The notes under the pieces are model-generated. The model made no database searches. It saw nothing but the letters and a program-made list of their open reading frames with translations, and was not told the DNA's origin. From NCBI GenBank assembly GCA_025980665.1, contig JAICXC010000044.1, forward strand, positions 1-37,358: a stretch of 37,358 bases of DNA. Direction: 5' to 3'. Positions 1-8,977 of the stretch are shown here, in pieces; position 1 is the first letter of the stretch, and every line of letters begins with the position of its first letter. Source of the stretch: Bryobacteraceae bacterium (GTDB taxonomy: Bacteria; Acidobacteriota; Terriglobia; Bryobacterales; Bryobacteraceae). The position numbers were made by a program, and so were the translations under genes.

Positions 1-510
1 GCACAATGGCGTTTTGAGGGACGGCTTCCAGATAACGGTGTCGCCGCAAACTAACGCGATCAGGGCGTTCCAGCTCCACACTGCCACCGGGAAGTTGAAC
101 GCGCTAATGATGCCGACAACGCCCAGCGGATGCCACTGCTCGTACATGCGGTGGCCTAGCCGCTCGCTGTGCATCGACAAGCCGTAAAGCTGGCGCGACA
201 TGCCGCAGGCAAACTCCGCGACGTCGATCATCTCCTGCACTTCGCCTTGGCCTTCGGCGATTATCTTACCCGCTTCGAGTGTGACCATCCGGCCTAGTTC
301 TTGCTTGTTTTTTCGGAGCTCGTCGCCGATTTCGCGGACAATTTCGCCGCGTTGCGGCCCGGGCAGCATGCGCCAGCGTTCGAACGTCTGTTGCGCTCGC
401 GCGACGACGGCCTCGTACTCCTCTTCGGAAGCCAGCGGCACGCGGCCTAGCTCGACGCCCGTCGCGGGGTTGTAGGAGACGACTTGGTTACCTTCAATCC
501 GCCCGCTCAT
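1..510 (-). CDS. Aldehyde dehydrogenase, ALDH7 (aminoadipate-semialdehyde dehydrogenase-like) family, 3' end outside window
   Basis: Partial gene: the first 170 codons are present, read from an ATG at 510 down to the window edge. The product is an NAD(P)-dependent aldehyde dehydrogenase of the cytoplasm. The segment around residues 125-160 ([20 protein letters not shown], then W, N, a small-residue stretch and a cysteine-glycine turn) is the N-terminal cofactor-fold region typical of ALDH7/antiquitin proteins, which oxidise alpha-aminoadipate semialdehyde in lysine breakdown. The catalytic cysteine and glutamate lie in the missing half, so activity and substrate cannot be checked. It starts 6 bases after the thrS stop codon and has no clear ribosome site of its own, so it is probably cotranscribed with and coupled to thrS. 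The family call is firm; the substrate is inferred. Confidence 0.9.
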   Translation of the reverse strand, partial: MSGRIEGNQVVSYNPATGVELGRVPLASEEEYEAVVARAQQTFERWRMLPGPQRGEIVREIGDELRKNKQELGRMVTLEAGKIIAEGQGEVQEMIDVAEFACGMSRQLYGLSMHSERLGHRMYEQWHPLGVVGIISAFNFPVAVWSWNALIALVCGDTVIWKPSLKTPLC

Positions 511-516
511 GGCGCA

Positions 517-2451
517 CTACTCAGTGGCGGATTTCGACGCGATCAGTTGGGTCACTTCTTCGATGAACTGATCCAGCGGCTTCACACCCATATCCGCGTG
601 CTTGCGGTGGCGCACGGATACAGTACCCGCCTCGGCTTCCCGATCGCCCACCACCAGCATATACGGCACCTTCTGCATCTGGGCGTCGCGAATTTTCAGG
701 TTGACCTTTTCTTTGCGATCGTCCAAGTGTACTCGGATCCCCGCTGCTTCGAGCTTCGCGTGCACCGTCTTCGCGTAATCCTGCTGCCGGTCGGTAATCG
801 GCATCACGACGACTTGCACCGGCGCGAGCCACACCGGGAAAGCCCCGGCGTAATGTTCGATCAAGATTCCGAAGAATCGCTCGATGCTGCCGTACAGCGC
901 GCGATGCACCATGAGAGGCTGATGCTTCTTACCATCCTCGGCTACATACTCCAAGCCGAAACGGCGCGGCAGCGTGAAATCGAATTGCACGGTGGATAGC
1001 TGCCACTTGCGTCCCAGCGCATCTAAAAGTTTCACGTCGATTTTAGGACCGTAGAAAGCAGCCTCGTTGGCCATCACCGGAGCCTCGATACCTAGCCGGG
1101 CAACGGCTCGCTTGAGAGCCCCTTCGCCCAGCGCCCACAGGTCGGGAGTGCCGTCGTACTTTCCACTAGCTCCGCCGTCCCAGGTCGAGATCTCAGCTTC
1201 GAATTTCTCAAAACCGAATGCCTTCAGCGTATCGTAGGCGAACTCCAGGCAGCTCACGACTTCATCTTCGATCTGATCCGCCGTGCAGAAAATGTGAGCG
1301 TCGTCCTGCGTAAATCCGCGAACACGAAGAAGACCGTGCATCACACCGCTGCGCTCGTAGCGATACACTGTGCCCAGCTCGCCCAGACGTACCGGAAGCT
1401 CGCGATAGCTGCGCAGCTTATCGCGATAGATCAAGATGTGACCGGGGCAGTTCATGGGCTTCAGCCGATATTCGGCATCGTCCAGTTCCATGCCGGCGAA
1501 CATATTCTCCGCGTAGTGGCTGAGGTGCCCCGAGGTCCGCCACAAATCCGCCCGCATCACGTGCGGAGTGTAGACCAGCGAATAGCCGCGCTTCAGGTAC
1601 TGGTCGCGCATCCAGTCTTCGATCTGCTTGCGAATGATGCCGCCCTTGGGGTGAAAAAAAATCAGCCCCGGACCGGCTAGCTCCTGAATGCTGAACAGAT
1701 CGAGCTCCTGGCCCAGCTTGCGATGGTCGCGTTTCTTGGCTTCCTCCAGTTTTGCCAGGTAGTCGTCAAGTTCTTTCTTGCTGAAGAATGCCGTGCCATA
1801 AATGCGCTGCAGATGCGCGTTCTTCTCGTCGCCCTTCCAATACGCGCCCGCGATCGATAGCAGCTTGAATGCCTTGAGCTTCTTGGTGGACGGCACGTGC
1901 GGGCCACGGCAGAAATCGATGAACTGCGGACCTAGCGTGTATTCGGAAAAAATGTCGCCGGCGCGCTCCGTGATCAGCTCGACTTTCATGGGCTGATCGG
2001 CATAGAGCTTCAACCCTTCATTTTTCTCCGTGTACTTGCGCTCATAGGGAAGATCGCGCGCCTGAATCTCCCACATGCGCTTCTCGATCTTCTCGAGATC
2101 CTCGGGCGTGAACGCCGCGTCGCGCTGGAAATCATAATAGAAACCTGTATCGATGGGCGGACCGATCCCCAGCTTGGTCTCCGGGAACAGCTCCAGGACC
2201 GCCGCTGCCAAAAGATGGGCGGTGGAATGCCGGTACACTTCCAGCGCTTCGGGATTCTTGGTAGTCAGGATCTGGAGCTGGGCGTTCCCCTCGAACGGCC
2301 GGTTCAGATCCCAGAGGTTACCGTCGACGCGCGCCACGATCGCGTCGTCCGCCAGGCGGGGGCTGATCGATCGGGCCACATCCAGCGGCTTAGTTCCCAC
2401 CGGAACGCTTTGTACACTGCCGTCCGGAAGCGTGACCTGTATGTTGTCCAT
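517..2451 (-). CDS. thrS: Threonine--tRNA ligase
   Basis: 644 aa, the normal full length. It charges tRNA(Thr) with threonine in the cytoplasm. Domains in order: N-terminal TGS domain (about 1-62); editing domain with the metal-binding-like HSTAHLL at 75-81 and CRGPHV near 182; class II catalytic core with the zinc-ligand motif MNCPGH near 335, motif 2 around YRYERSGVMHGLLRVRGFTQ and motif 3 around MVHRALYGSIERFFGILIEH; C-terminal anticodon-binding domain with LAPVQVVVMPITD. All usual residues look intact. The ATG at 2451 fits the TGS start MDNIQVTLPDG. The gene is divergent from an ECF sigma factor, with 89 bases between the starts, and an aldehyde dehydrogenase follows 6 bases after its stop. 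I see no T-box or long leader upstream. Confidence 0.99.
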   Translation of the reverse strand: MDNIQVTLPDGSVQSVPVGTKPLDVARSISPRLADDAIVARVDGNLWDLNRPFEGNAQLQILTTKNPEALEVYRHSTAHLLAAAVLELFPETKLGIGPPIDTGFYYDFQRDAAFTPEDLEKIEKRMWEIQARDLPYERKYTEKNEGLKLYADQPMKVELITERAGDIFSEYTLGPQFIDFCRGPHVPSTKKLKAFKLLSIAGAYWKGDEKNAHLQRIYGTAFFSKKELDDYLAKLEEAKKRDHRKLGQELDLFSIQELAGPGLIFFHPKGGIIRKQIEDWMRDQYLKRGYSLVYTPHVMRADLWRTSGHLSHYAENMFAGMELDDAEYRLKPMNCPGHILIYRDKLRSYRELPVRLGELGTVYRYERSGVMHGLLRVRGFTQDDAHIFCTADQIEDEVVSCLEFAYDTLKAFGFEKFEAEISTWDGGASGKYDGTPDLWALGEGALKRAVARLGIEAPVMANEAAFYGPKIDVKLLDALGRKWQLSTVQFDFTLPRRFGLEYVAEDGKKHQPLMVHRALYGSIERFFGILIEHYAGAFPVWLAPVQVVVMPITDRQQDYAKTVHAKLEAAGIRVHLDDRKEKVNLKIRDAQMQKVPYMLVVGDREAEAGTVSVRHRKHADMGVKPLDQFIEEVTQLIASKSATE

Positions 2452-2540
2452 GGGTAATTTTCAGGTTAACAAAACTGCCAATTCGCTCGCCTTCGCGCAG
2501 GAAGGTTGCCTGATATAGTGAATGAGAGGTTCTATTCGCC

Positions 2541-3167
2541 GTGACTTCCACTACCAGCGTGCCCGCCGGATTCGATGAATCCGCCCTGGTAACGCAGGCC
2601 AAGGCGGGGGATCAGAACGCGTTCGCCGAGCTGGTGAATCGCTATGAGCGGAAGATCTACCGCCTGGCGAAGAATATCACCCGCAATGACGAAGATGCCG
2701 AGGACGTCCTGCAGGATGCTTTCCTCAAGGCCTACACCCACTTAGACAACTTCAAGGGCGATTCGAAGTTCTACACCTGGCTCGTGCGGATCGCGGTAAA
2801 CGAGGCCCTGATGCGGCTCCGCAAGCGCAAAACCGACCGCAGCGTGCCCCTGGATGAGCCCGTGGAGCTAGGCGAAGAAACGGTGCAAAGGGAGATCGCG
2901 GTCTGGGAGGACAATCCTGAGCAGCAATATTCGCAAGAAGAATGGCGGCGCATCCTGGATGAGGCCGTGGATAGCTTAAAACCTGATTTCCGCACCGTTT
3001 TTGTGTTGCGCGACATCGAAGAACTGAGCACAGAGGAGACCGCTGAAACGCTCGGAATTTCGGTTCCAGCTGTCAAAAGCAGGCTACTTCGAGCACGGTT
3101 GGCCCTGCGGGAAACGCTGACCCGTCAGTTTAAGCGGAAGGGAGAAAACTTGCTTGGTTACTTGTAA
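2541..3167 (+). CDS. RNA polymerase ECF-type sigma factor (RpoE/SigW-like)
   Basis: 208 aa. It directs RNA polymerase to a specific promoter set. Sigma region 2 is clear at about residues 25-95 (AFAELVNRYERKIYRLAKNI, then DEDAEDVLQDAFLKAY and FYTWLVRIAVNEAL). Region 4 is at about 140-195 (LKPDFRTVFVLRDIEELSTE, then ETLGISVPAVKSRLLRARLAL), the -35 recognition helix-turn-helix. There is no region 3 or region 1.1, which is the ECF architecture. GTG start at 2541 with AGAGG about 11 bases upstream. The last 14 bases overlap the next gene, a zinc-finger anti-sigma factor, so the two are translationally coupled and the neighbour is very probably its regulator. A possible -10 (TATAGT, 2514-2519) lies upstream without a convincing -35. 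Confidence 0.96.
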   Translation: MTSTTSVPAGFDESALVTQAKAGDQNAFAELVNRYERKIYRLAKNITRNDEDAEDVLQDAFLKAYTHLDNFKGDSKFYTWLVRIAVNEALMRLRKRKTDRSVPLDEPVELGEETVQREIAVWEDNPEQQYSQEEWRRILDEAVDSLKPDFRTVFVLRDIEELSTEETAETLGISVPAVKSRLLRARLALRETLTRQFKRKGENLLGYL

Positions 3168-3405
3168 GCAGTTTCTGCAGGAGTTAAACGCGTATCTCGA
3201 GGACACAGTGGATCCCGAGACTAAGAAGCATTGGCAGGAACACGTGGATGCCTGCCCTAACTGCTTCGTCATCGTAGATACAACCAAGAAGACGTTGCAG
3301 GTTTATAAGGGCGTAGAGCCGCAAACTCTCCCGGAAGATGTAAGAAGCCGATTATGGCAAGCCTTGGAGAAGAAAATGGCAGCCAAAAAACAGCCTCAAG
3401 CCTAA
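3154..3405 (+). CDS. Small soluble zinc-finger anti-sigma factor
   Basis: 83 aa with no membrane segment. Residues H30, C34 and C37 form the H-x3-C-x2-C motif of zinc-binding anti-sigma (ZAS) domains, and C4 is a plausible fourth ligand. Such proteins hold an ECF sigma factor inactive in the cytoplasm, and in many cases release it when thiols are oxidised. The TTG start at 3154 is chosen because GAAGGGAG (3137-3144) sits 9 bases upstream at ideal spacing and the ZAS domain begins at residue 4. It overlaps the end of the sigma gene by 14 bases. Its TAA stop (3403-3405) overlaps the TAG stop of the convergent addA gene (3402-3404). Partnering with the upstream sigma factor is inferred from coupling; redox sensing is possible but unproven. 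Confidence 0.88.
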   Translation: MVTCKQFLQELNAYLEDTVDPETKKHWQEHVDACPNCFVIVDTTKKTLQVYKGVEPQTLPEDVRSRLWQALEKKMAAKKQPQA

Positions 3406-6377
3406 CCCCCTCCTTCCCGTAACCCGTCACAGACCCCACCCCAAAACAAACACTTCCTGCACTGCTCCCCAACTTTCAGTGGAAATTGTAACTGTTCCTG
3501 CGCCTGTCTTAATTCCCGCACAGCAACCCGCGCGGCCGCCAGGTCTGCATCGCTCATGCTAATTTCGACCATGTGGTTCGAGCGCAAATAGTGCAGCACA
3601 GCGCGATCCGGCTGTCGGCCGGCATAGCGCTCGAGCGCCAATGCGTAGAGACGCAACTGCAAGGCGTAGCCTTCGCTGCGGGACTCGTCACGGTCAGTCT
3701 TGTAGTCCACAATAACCAGTTCCCCGCCCTGTTCAAACCACAAGTCGATCTGCCCGCGCACGATAACGTCGTCGACTTCAAACATGAAATCGAACTCGCG
3801 TTCTGTGCGCGTGGCCGATGCCGCGCGGCGTCCGAGGTCGCTAGAGCGGAACTGCGCTACTAATTCATTAGCCTCATCGGACTCGATCTCTTCGCCCGCG
3901 AGCGCCGCGTGAACGTCCAGGCCGAGCTCGATCGCTCCCGTTCCGGGCCGAATTGCCACTGGTTCCAGGCCCAGATATCTGCTGAGGTAGTACCGGCGCG
4001 GGCAAGCCTGGAACATCGCGATCGACGTGACCGACGTTGCGGAATCGTACTGTCCGGTCACGACCGGCGGATCGACAACATCTTCGACAATGCCTGTCGT
4101 GACGCCTGCGGAGGCTGCGGACTCGGGTGGAGAAGGTGATTCCGGAACCACCGATTCGGCCAATTTCTGCCAAGGCGAAGACCGCTTTCGTTCGGCGTAA
4201 GACAGAATCAGACGATCCTGCGCGCGCGTCATTGCAACATAGAGCAGCCGGTTCTCTTCGGCTTTTTCTTTGATCTCGATCTGCTGCATCAACTCACTAT
4301 GCATGAGATCGGAGCAACCCTGACCGGTCATTGGATTTCGCCACTTCACGCTTAAGCCCAAATCGTGCGATACGGCGATCGCGGGCTTTCTGCGGTCCGG
4401 CATGCGATGCAAGGCACTCACGAACACCACCGGAAACTCCAGGCCCTTGGCCGCATGGATGGTCATCATGCGCACCACATCGCCAGCGTCAGGAGGAGGT
4501 GCCTCGGCGACGCTCTGGGTCCACCGCAGCGCTTCCAGATCATCCAGAAGCTCGGCCAGGGGACGCGGGCTATCGCGGAACTCGCGTCGCAGCCATGCGA
4601 GCAGCTTTTCGACGTTGGCTCGCGCACGATCGGACAAGCCAGTGGTGTAGCCGCATTGATCCAGAGCCATCGCGATCAAGCGATCGGGCGCCACGAACCC
4701 GGCGAGTTCGCGAACGCGGCCGAAGTGCCGTTCGAACTCCGCGCGCCAGCCCTCGCGGCCCAGTCGATAAATCTCCGGATCCGTCAATCCCACCAGAGGA
4801 CCGCGTAGCACGCCCACCAGTGGAATCTCGTCCAGCGGATTCACTAGGGCCGCTAGAAGCGCCAGCAAATCGCGGGTTTCACGCGCCTCCAGAAATGTCC
4901 GGCCGCCGGTAAGCAGGAACGGGATGTGCAGACGGTCGAAAGCGCGCTCGAACGGCGCAGTAGAGCTCAGCGTCCGTACCAGCACGGCAATGTCCCGAAA
5001 ACGGAATTCCCGGCTGTCGACCAACTGCCGGATTCGCGCGGCCACAAGATCCGCCTCGGCATCTTGAGAGTCTTCCCCGCGTCCTACTAGTCGCTCCACG
5101 GCGAGGCTTACCGGCTCGAACTCTGCATGCGCCTCCAACCGACGCGGCTCGATTCCCGGCTGGCCGTCAAGCATCGCCGATACCGTCGCCAGGATCTCCG
5201 CGCGGCTGCGATGGTTCTCCTTCAGCTCGTCGATTTCCGCTCCACTCGATCGCAGCTCGTCGCGATATTCGGCAAACACTTCCGGGTCGGCATGACGAAA
5301 GCCATAAATGGACTGGTTGATATCGCCGACGCCGAAGAAGCTGGTCCGGAGCAGATTTATCAGGCGCCATTGCAAGCGATTCGTGTCTTGCAACTCGTCC
5401 ATCAACACGTGCTCGAACCGGCCGGAAATCTCGAGTTGGATAGCTTCATCCGATTCAAGCAGCGCGACCGTAAGCTCCTCCAAATCCGCGAAATCCACCA
5501 CGGATTCCTGGCGTTTCTTCGCGCGATAGGTCGCGTCGATCCGCGCAATCGCGGCGGACAAGAGATCGCGGAGGTCAGCGTACCATTCGCCGATTAATTG
5601 AGACTGCAAAGCCGGGAGAATCTCGTTCTTTAGACAACTCGCCGCGGGATTCCTGCCCACGCGCGTCAAGTTGAAGTCGAATTGCGCAAGCATCTCAAGA
5701 TCCGGTTGCGCCAGAAACTTCGCGGCCCACGCCCGCAGGCGGGGTCCATCGGCTCCGCCTGGCATCGGCCCTATAGCCAGCGAACTCGCCAGCTCTGTGG
5801 CTTGGTTTGAATAGTCCGTCGACAGGGCCCCGGCAGGAACTTCCGTGATTCCCGACAGCCGCATCGATTCGTAAACGTCTACTAAACTCTGCGCCAGGTC
5901 CGGCTGGCGACCATCATCCTGGGTCGAAAGGTCCAGAGCTTCGAGCAGGCGACGCATCCGCTCCGGTTGCTCGCGATACATGGCGTCAAGGGACGCCTCG
6001 GCCGCTTCACGCTCCAGCCGGTCGGCTGCGGATTGATCCAGAACCTTGAAATCGGGCGGCAGTCCCGCGCGGATCGCGTTCTCCTGAAGCACGCGAGCGC
6101 AGAAGCCGTGAATGGTCGACACCCACGCGCGCTCGATGGCTTGATGGGCCTGCGGTCTTCCTGCGAATCGTTGAATCAGACGGCTCTTGATCTCGTTGGC
6201 AGCCTTCTCCGTGAACGTGATGGCAAGAATAGCGTCCGGATCCACGGCGTGGGTTTCCACCAGCCACGCGAATCGCTCCGTGAGCACGCGCGTTTTGCCC
6301 GAACCCGGCCCAGCAACCACGCACACGTTTTGTCCAGAACGCTCGACCGCGCGGCGCTGGTCGTCAGAGAGTGTCAT
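3402..6377 (-). CDS. addA: ATP-dependent helicase/nuclease subunit A (AddA-type, UvrD-like helicase plus PD-(D/E)XK nuclease)
   Basis: 991 aa. With AddB it resects double-strand DNA ends for RecA loading. Superfamily 1 helicase motifs are complete: Walker A AGPGSGKT 22-29, motif Ia ITFTEKAANE 53-62, Walker B LMDELQDTN 325-333, motif III near 350-361, motif V MTIHAAKGLEFPVVF 638-652, motif VI LLYVAMTRAQDRL 711-723. A C-terminal RecB-like nuclease follows: GQID at 875-878 and VDYK at 890-893. C792 together with C973, C976 and C983 forms the C...C-x2-C-x6-C pattern of iron-sulfur-stapled RecB-family nucleases, unlike textbook Bacillus AddA, where the cluster is in AddB only. The start overlaps the addB end by 14 bases. 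At about 990 aa it is shorter than Bacillus AddA (about 1230 aa). The AddA call is supported by the adjacent addB; an AdnA/B-like or other UvrD-RecB fusion is the alternative. Confidence 0.92.
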   Translation of the reverse strand: MTLSDDQRRAVERSGQNVCVVAGPGSGKTRVLTERFAWLVETHAVDPDAILAITFTEKAANEIKSRLIQRFAGRPQAHQAIERAWVSTIHGFCARVLQENAIRAGLPPDFKVLDQSAADRLEREAAEASLDAMYREQPERMRRLLEALDLSTQDDGRQPDLAQSLVDVYESMRLSGITEVPAGALSTDYSNQATELASSLAIGPMPGGADGPRLRAWAAKFLAQPDLEMLAQFDFNLTRVGRNPAASCLKNEILPALQSQLIGEWYADLRDLLSAAIARIDATYRAKKRQESVVDFADLEELTVALLESDEAIQLEISGRFEHVLMDELQDTNRLQWRLINLLRTSFFGVGDINQSIYGFRHADPEVFAEYRDELRSSGAEIDELKENHRSRAEILATVSAMLDGQPGIEPRRLEAHAEFEPVSLAVERLVGRGEDSQDAEADLVAARIRQLVDSREFRFRDIAVLVRTLSSTAPFERAFDRLHIPFLLTGGRTFLEARETRDLLALLAALVNPLDEIPLVGVLRGPLVGLTDPEIYRLGREGWRAEFERHFGRVRELAGFVAPDRLIAMALDQCGYTTGLSDRARANVEKLLAWLRREFRDSPRPLAELLDDLEALRWTQSVAEAPPPDAGDVVRMMTIHAAKGLEFPVVFVSALHRMPDRRKPAIAVSHDLGLSVKWRNPMTGQGCSDLMHSELMQQIEIKEKAEENRLLYVAMTRAQDRLILSYAERKRSSPWQKLAESVVPESPSPPESAASAGVTTGIVEDVVDPPVVTGQYDSATSVTSIAMFQACPRRYYLSRYLGLEPVAIRPGTGAIELGLDVHAALAGEEIESDEANELVAQFRSSDLGRRAASATRTEREFDFMFEVDDVIVRGQIDLWFEQGGELVIVDYKTDRDESRSEGYALQLRLYALALERYAGRQPDRAVLHYLRSNHMVEISMSDADLAAARVAVRELRQAQEQLQFPLKVGEQCRKCLFWGGVCDGLREGGG

Positions 6378-8934
6378 GAGCCTTCTTCACAAGAACAGCC
6401 GATTCCACGCGGCAGATGTCACAGAAATCACACCAACGGCACTTTAGCGGATCTCTCGGGTGAACCGCTATGTCCCCGGAGGTAATCGCCTCATGCACCC
6501 TCACCGCCGCGCTTTCGGCGTCGGCTATCAAGGTATTTATGAACTCGCGAGTGGACGATGTCCCCAGCAATTCAAGACCAGGGATACTGATATGCCAGCC
6601 GTCCCAAGTCACATCCTTCTTCAAGCCACAGAACAGCATCGCCACCGGATCGAGCCCGAATGTGCGCGTGGCAGCGGCGAGATACAATCCGCCCTGGACT
6701 AGGTGACCACCGCCCGTATCCTCCACGCGCTCGCGAATCTTGTTTCCCGCGCTGTACTTGTAATCGATCACCAACGCCTGGTTGGCGGGACCGACGTCCA
6801 TACGGTCGATACGACCGGTGATGTTCACCAAAGGATTCAGTGCGTAGCTGAACTTTTCTTCGACGCGCGTGTGCCAGTTGCGCAGCCCGAATTGAGTGTC
6901 ATCCAGGAAGCCGCGGAAGTGGCGCATCAGTTCCAGCCGGATGGCCTCCGTGCGATAGCCCTCCGGCACCCGTAGACGCGCGCACTCTTCTTCGAAGATC
7001 TCATCCAGGATGGCCGCACCCAGTAACGGAGCGCGGGTTAATTCTGCCAGCGCGCGATGCAGAATGCTTCCTTGTAACAGCAGGTCTAACCGATCGCGCG
7101 GCGCCGCGGGGCGCCGCCGCAGACGCAGTGTCTTAGACGCAAAGAACTGAAATGGACACTGCAAAAAGCTTTCAATCCCCGTTGGGCTTAATGTCTTTGG
7201 GCTGTATTCAACGTGACGCCGGTCTCCAGGCCCGCTTTCCATTCTCGGCTGGGCCCGGGGCACCATGGGGCGGGCTTCGATGGGTGCAAAGCTGCCTTCT
7301 AAGAAGAATGACGGAAGTGTATCTTCCCCCTGATCATCGAAGCGCGGATAGCTGAGGATCGTTTCTTCGGACGCCCTCGAGGTCGCCAGCTCGAATAGAA
7401 AGCGCTCTTCCCGTTGGCGGTCCGCTGCGGTATCGAGTCCCGCCCTGCTGCGTTCTGCTTCACCGAGAATAGGATCCTCCCGATGATACTGGGGGGAAAG
7501 CCGCTCGATGAGGCTACAGACGAAGACAATAGGAAGCTCCCATTGCCGCGCTTCATACGCGTCCATCACGTGGACCACGTTCCGGCGCAAATCCTGCACG
7601 CGCAAAGGCTCGAGCGTCAGCGCTGTTTCCACCTGCTTCCAAAACACAGCGAGCGGACATCGGCCGGATCCATCCAGCGCAGCAGCGGCGCCATCGAGAA
7701 TTTCATCGAATGCAGCTAACGCGGCAGAGGTCGACTGCAGGGCGCGGATCCGGTCCGGGTCGCAATCCTCCGGCACTGCCGGCGGGGGCAGCAACGCCCG
7801 CAGCGTCTTCAGGCGAGTCGCCCACTCCTGGGATTCCAGGCGTTCGCGACGCCAGTCATCGAGCTCAGCTAAGGGCTCGAGTCCCGCAGGCAAAGGTAGC
7901 CCCGCAGCCGGAAGGCGGTCGCGCCACGCGAAATCCATTTGATCTCCAGCCGCAGTCGCTCCCCATCCGGAAATTGGCATACGAACAGCGGACAGCAGCG
8001 TCGCCTGGTCCCATCCGGCGAGCATCGCCCGCAGGACGCCCGCGAGAAACATCAGTGCCGGATGCGATCCGAGTGGGCGGTGAAAGTAAAACCTGGCGGG
8101 AATCCGGAAGCGTGCGAGCGTCGTCTCCAGAACGCCCGCATAAGGATCACGTGAGCGCAGCACGATACCCATCTCGCGAAAGCTTCGGCCTCGCGCCGCA
8201 TAATCCAGAATGCGGCGAGCGATTTCCTCCACTTCACGTTCAATGGTGGCGGCAGAGAACCCCGTACGTCTCGCGGAGCGAAGCGTAGAAGAAAGCCGCT
8301 GCTCCTCAAACTCCGCCGACCGCAGGATGTGGCGGACAGCCTGCGACCCGGACCAATCCGGAAGTGTGATGGTGACGGCGGTGCGCTCGCCTAGCGTCAG
8401 GACCAGTTCCGTTTCCGCCTCGGACAGCGTGAAGAAACCGTCGAAAATGACGTTCGACGTTAGGGTTGCTCGCTCCGCAGCGCTCCGTAGGCGCGCGTGG
8501 CGCAGTCCCAGCCCACGTGCCTTCAGTTGGCGCTCGACCTCCTTTTGCAACTCCGCCAGATCCTGGGGGAGCGCCGCCGCCGGCGCCTGTTCGAAGAGTT
8601 CCGCGAGCGCGCGGCGGAAACCGGGAAATCCGGCCACGGCCGTGAAACGCTCCGGCCGGAGCCGCTTCAGCGTCTGCTCGATCAATAGATCCAGAAGGGC
8701 CGCAGGAGCCACCGCCTCAGTGGACCATTCTTCGAGGCAAGTCGCGAGCGTGCAGATCTCGCGTGGGCGGACAGGGAATCCGGAGAGGGCCCCCGAACGT
8801 GCGAAAGTATGGCGGACGTGCTCCACCATGGTCGCCGTCGGAACAATGAGGAGCCGGTCGCGTTGGGATTTGAAGATTTCCAGCGCCGCGCGAGACTTGC
8901 CCGACGCGGGGGGTCCCGAGATCAGGAGGTTCAA
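6364..8934 (-). CDS. addB: ATP-dependent nuclease subunit B (AddB-type)
   Basis: 856 aa. Partner of AddA in end resection. The N-terminus MNLLISGPPASGKS contains a retained Walker A-like loop (residues 7-14), but the other helicase motifs are degenerate, as expected for AddB, which recognises Chi-like sites rather than translocating. The C-terminal PD-(D/E)XK nuclease shows GRID at 707-710 and VIDYK near 723-727. C593 (in FLQCPFQFF) plus C832, C835, C838 and C841 (CRWCDFCDIC) supply the four cysteines of the AddB iron-sulfur cluster, with one spare. The TTG start at 8934 is the only reasonable start before the first beta strand, and its ribosome site is poor. A strong palindrome at 8949-8969 lies just upstream. 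It is shorter than Bacillus AddB (about 1160 aa), so the identification rests on architecture and context. Confidence 0.88.
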   Translation of the reverse strand: MNLLISGPPASGKSRAALEIFKSQRDRLLIVPTATMVEHVRHTFARSGALSGFPVRPREICTLATCLEEWSTEAVAPAALLDLLIEQTLKRLRPERFTAVAGFPGFRRALAELFEQAPAAALPQDLAELQKEVERQLKARGLGLRHARLRSAAERATLTSNVIFDGFFTLSEAETELVLTLGERTAVTITLPDWSGSQAVRHILRSAEFEEQRLSSTLRSARRTGFSAATIEREVEEIARRILDYAARGRSFREMGIVLRSRDPYAGVLETTLARFRIPARFYFHRPLGSHPALMFLAGVLRAMLAGWDQATLLSAVRMPISGWGATAAGDQMDFAWRDRLPAAGLPLPAGLEPLAELDDWRRERLESQEWATRLKTLRALLPPPAVPEDCDPDRIRALQSTSAALAAFDEILDGAAAALDGSGRCPLAVFWKQVETALTLEPLRVQDLRRNVVHVMDAYEARQWELPIVFVCSLIERLSPQYHREDPILGEAERSRAGLDTAADRQREERFLFELATSRASEETILSYPRFDDQGEDTLPSFFLEGSFAPIEARPMVPRAQPRMESGPGDRRHVEYSPKTLSPTGIESFLQCPFQFFASKTLRLRRRPAAPRDRLDLLLQGSILHRALAELTRAPLLGAAILDEIFEEECARLRVPEGYRTEAIRLELMRHFRGFLDDTQFGLRNWHTRVEEKFSYALNPLVNITGRIDRMDVGPANQALVIDYKYSAGNKIRERVEDTGGGHLVQGGLYLAAATRTFGLDPVAMLFCGLKKDVTWDGWHISIPGLELLGTSSTREFINTLIADAESAAVRVHEAITSGDIAVHPRDPLKCRWCDFCDICRVESAVLVKKAHDTL

Positions 8935-8948
8935 GTTCCCAATATACG

Positions 8949-8969
8949 GCAGGTGACAAGATCACCTGC
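8949..8969 (-). promoter_or_regulatory. Perfect 8-bp-arm inverted repeat upstream of addB
   Basis: GCAGGTGA (8949-8956) and TCACCTGC (8962-8969) are exact reverse complements separated by 5 bases. The element ends 14 bases before the addB TTG start and begins 9 bases from the stop codon of the Spy-like gene. There is no U-run after it on either strand, so it does not look like an intrinsic terminator. An operator for addBA, or an RNA hairpin that limits access to the weak addB start, would fit. It does not match the LexA boxes known from Escherichia coli or Bacillus. Confidence 0.55.
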
Positions 8970-8977
8970 GCCAGTGT

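Noticed and set aside
484-2457. Several plus-strand open frames opposite thrS
   Set aside because: They are antisense to a complete, well-conserved enzyme gene, have no ribosome sites and do not resemble proteins.
4331-8956. Long plus-strand open frames (up to about 250 codons) opposite addA and addB
   Set aside because: They are Arg/Ser/Pro-rich antisense shadows of GC-rich codons; the minus-strand genes have full motif sets.
8949-8969. LexA/SOS box before addB
   Set aside because: The arms do not match the CTGT-N8-ACAG or GAAC-N4-GTTC type boxes.
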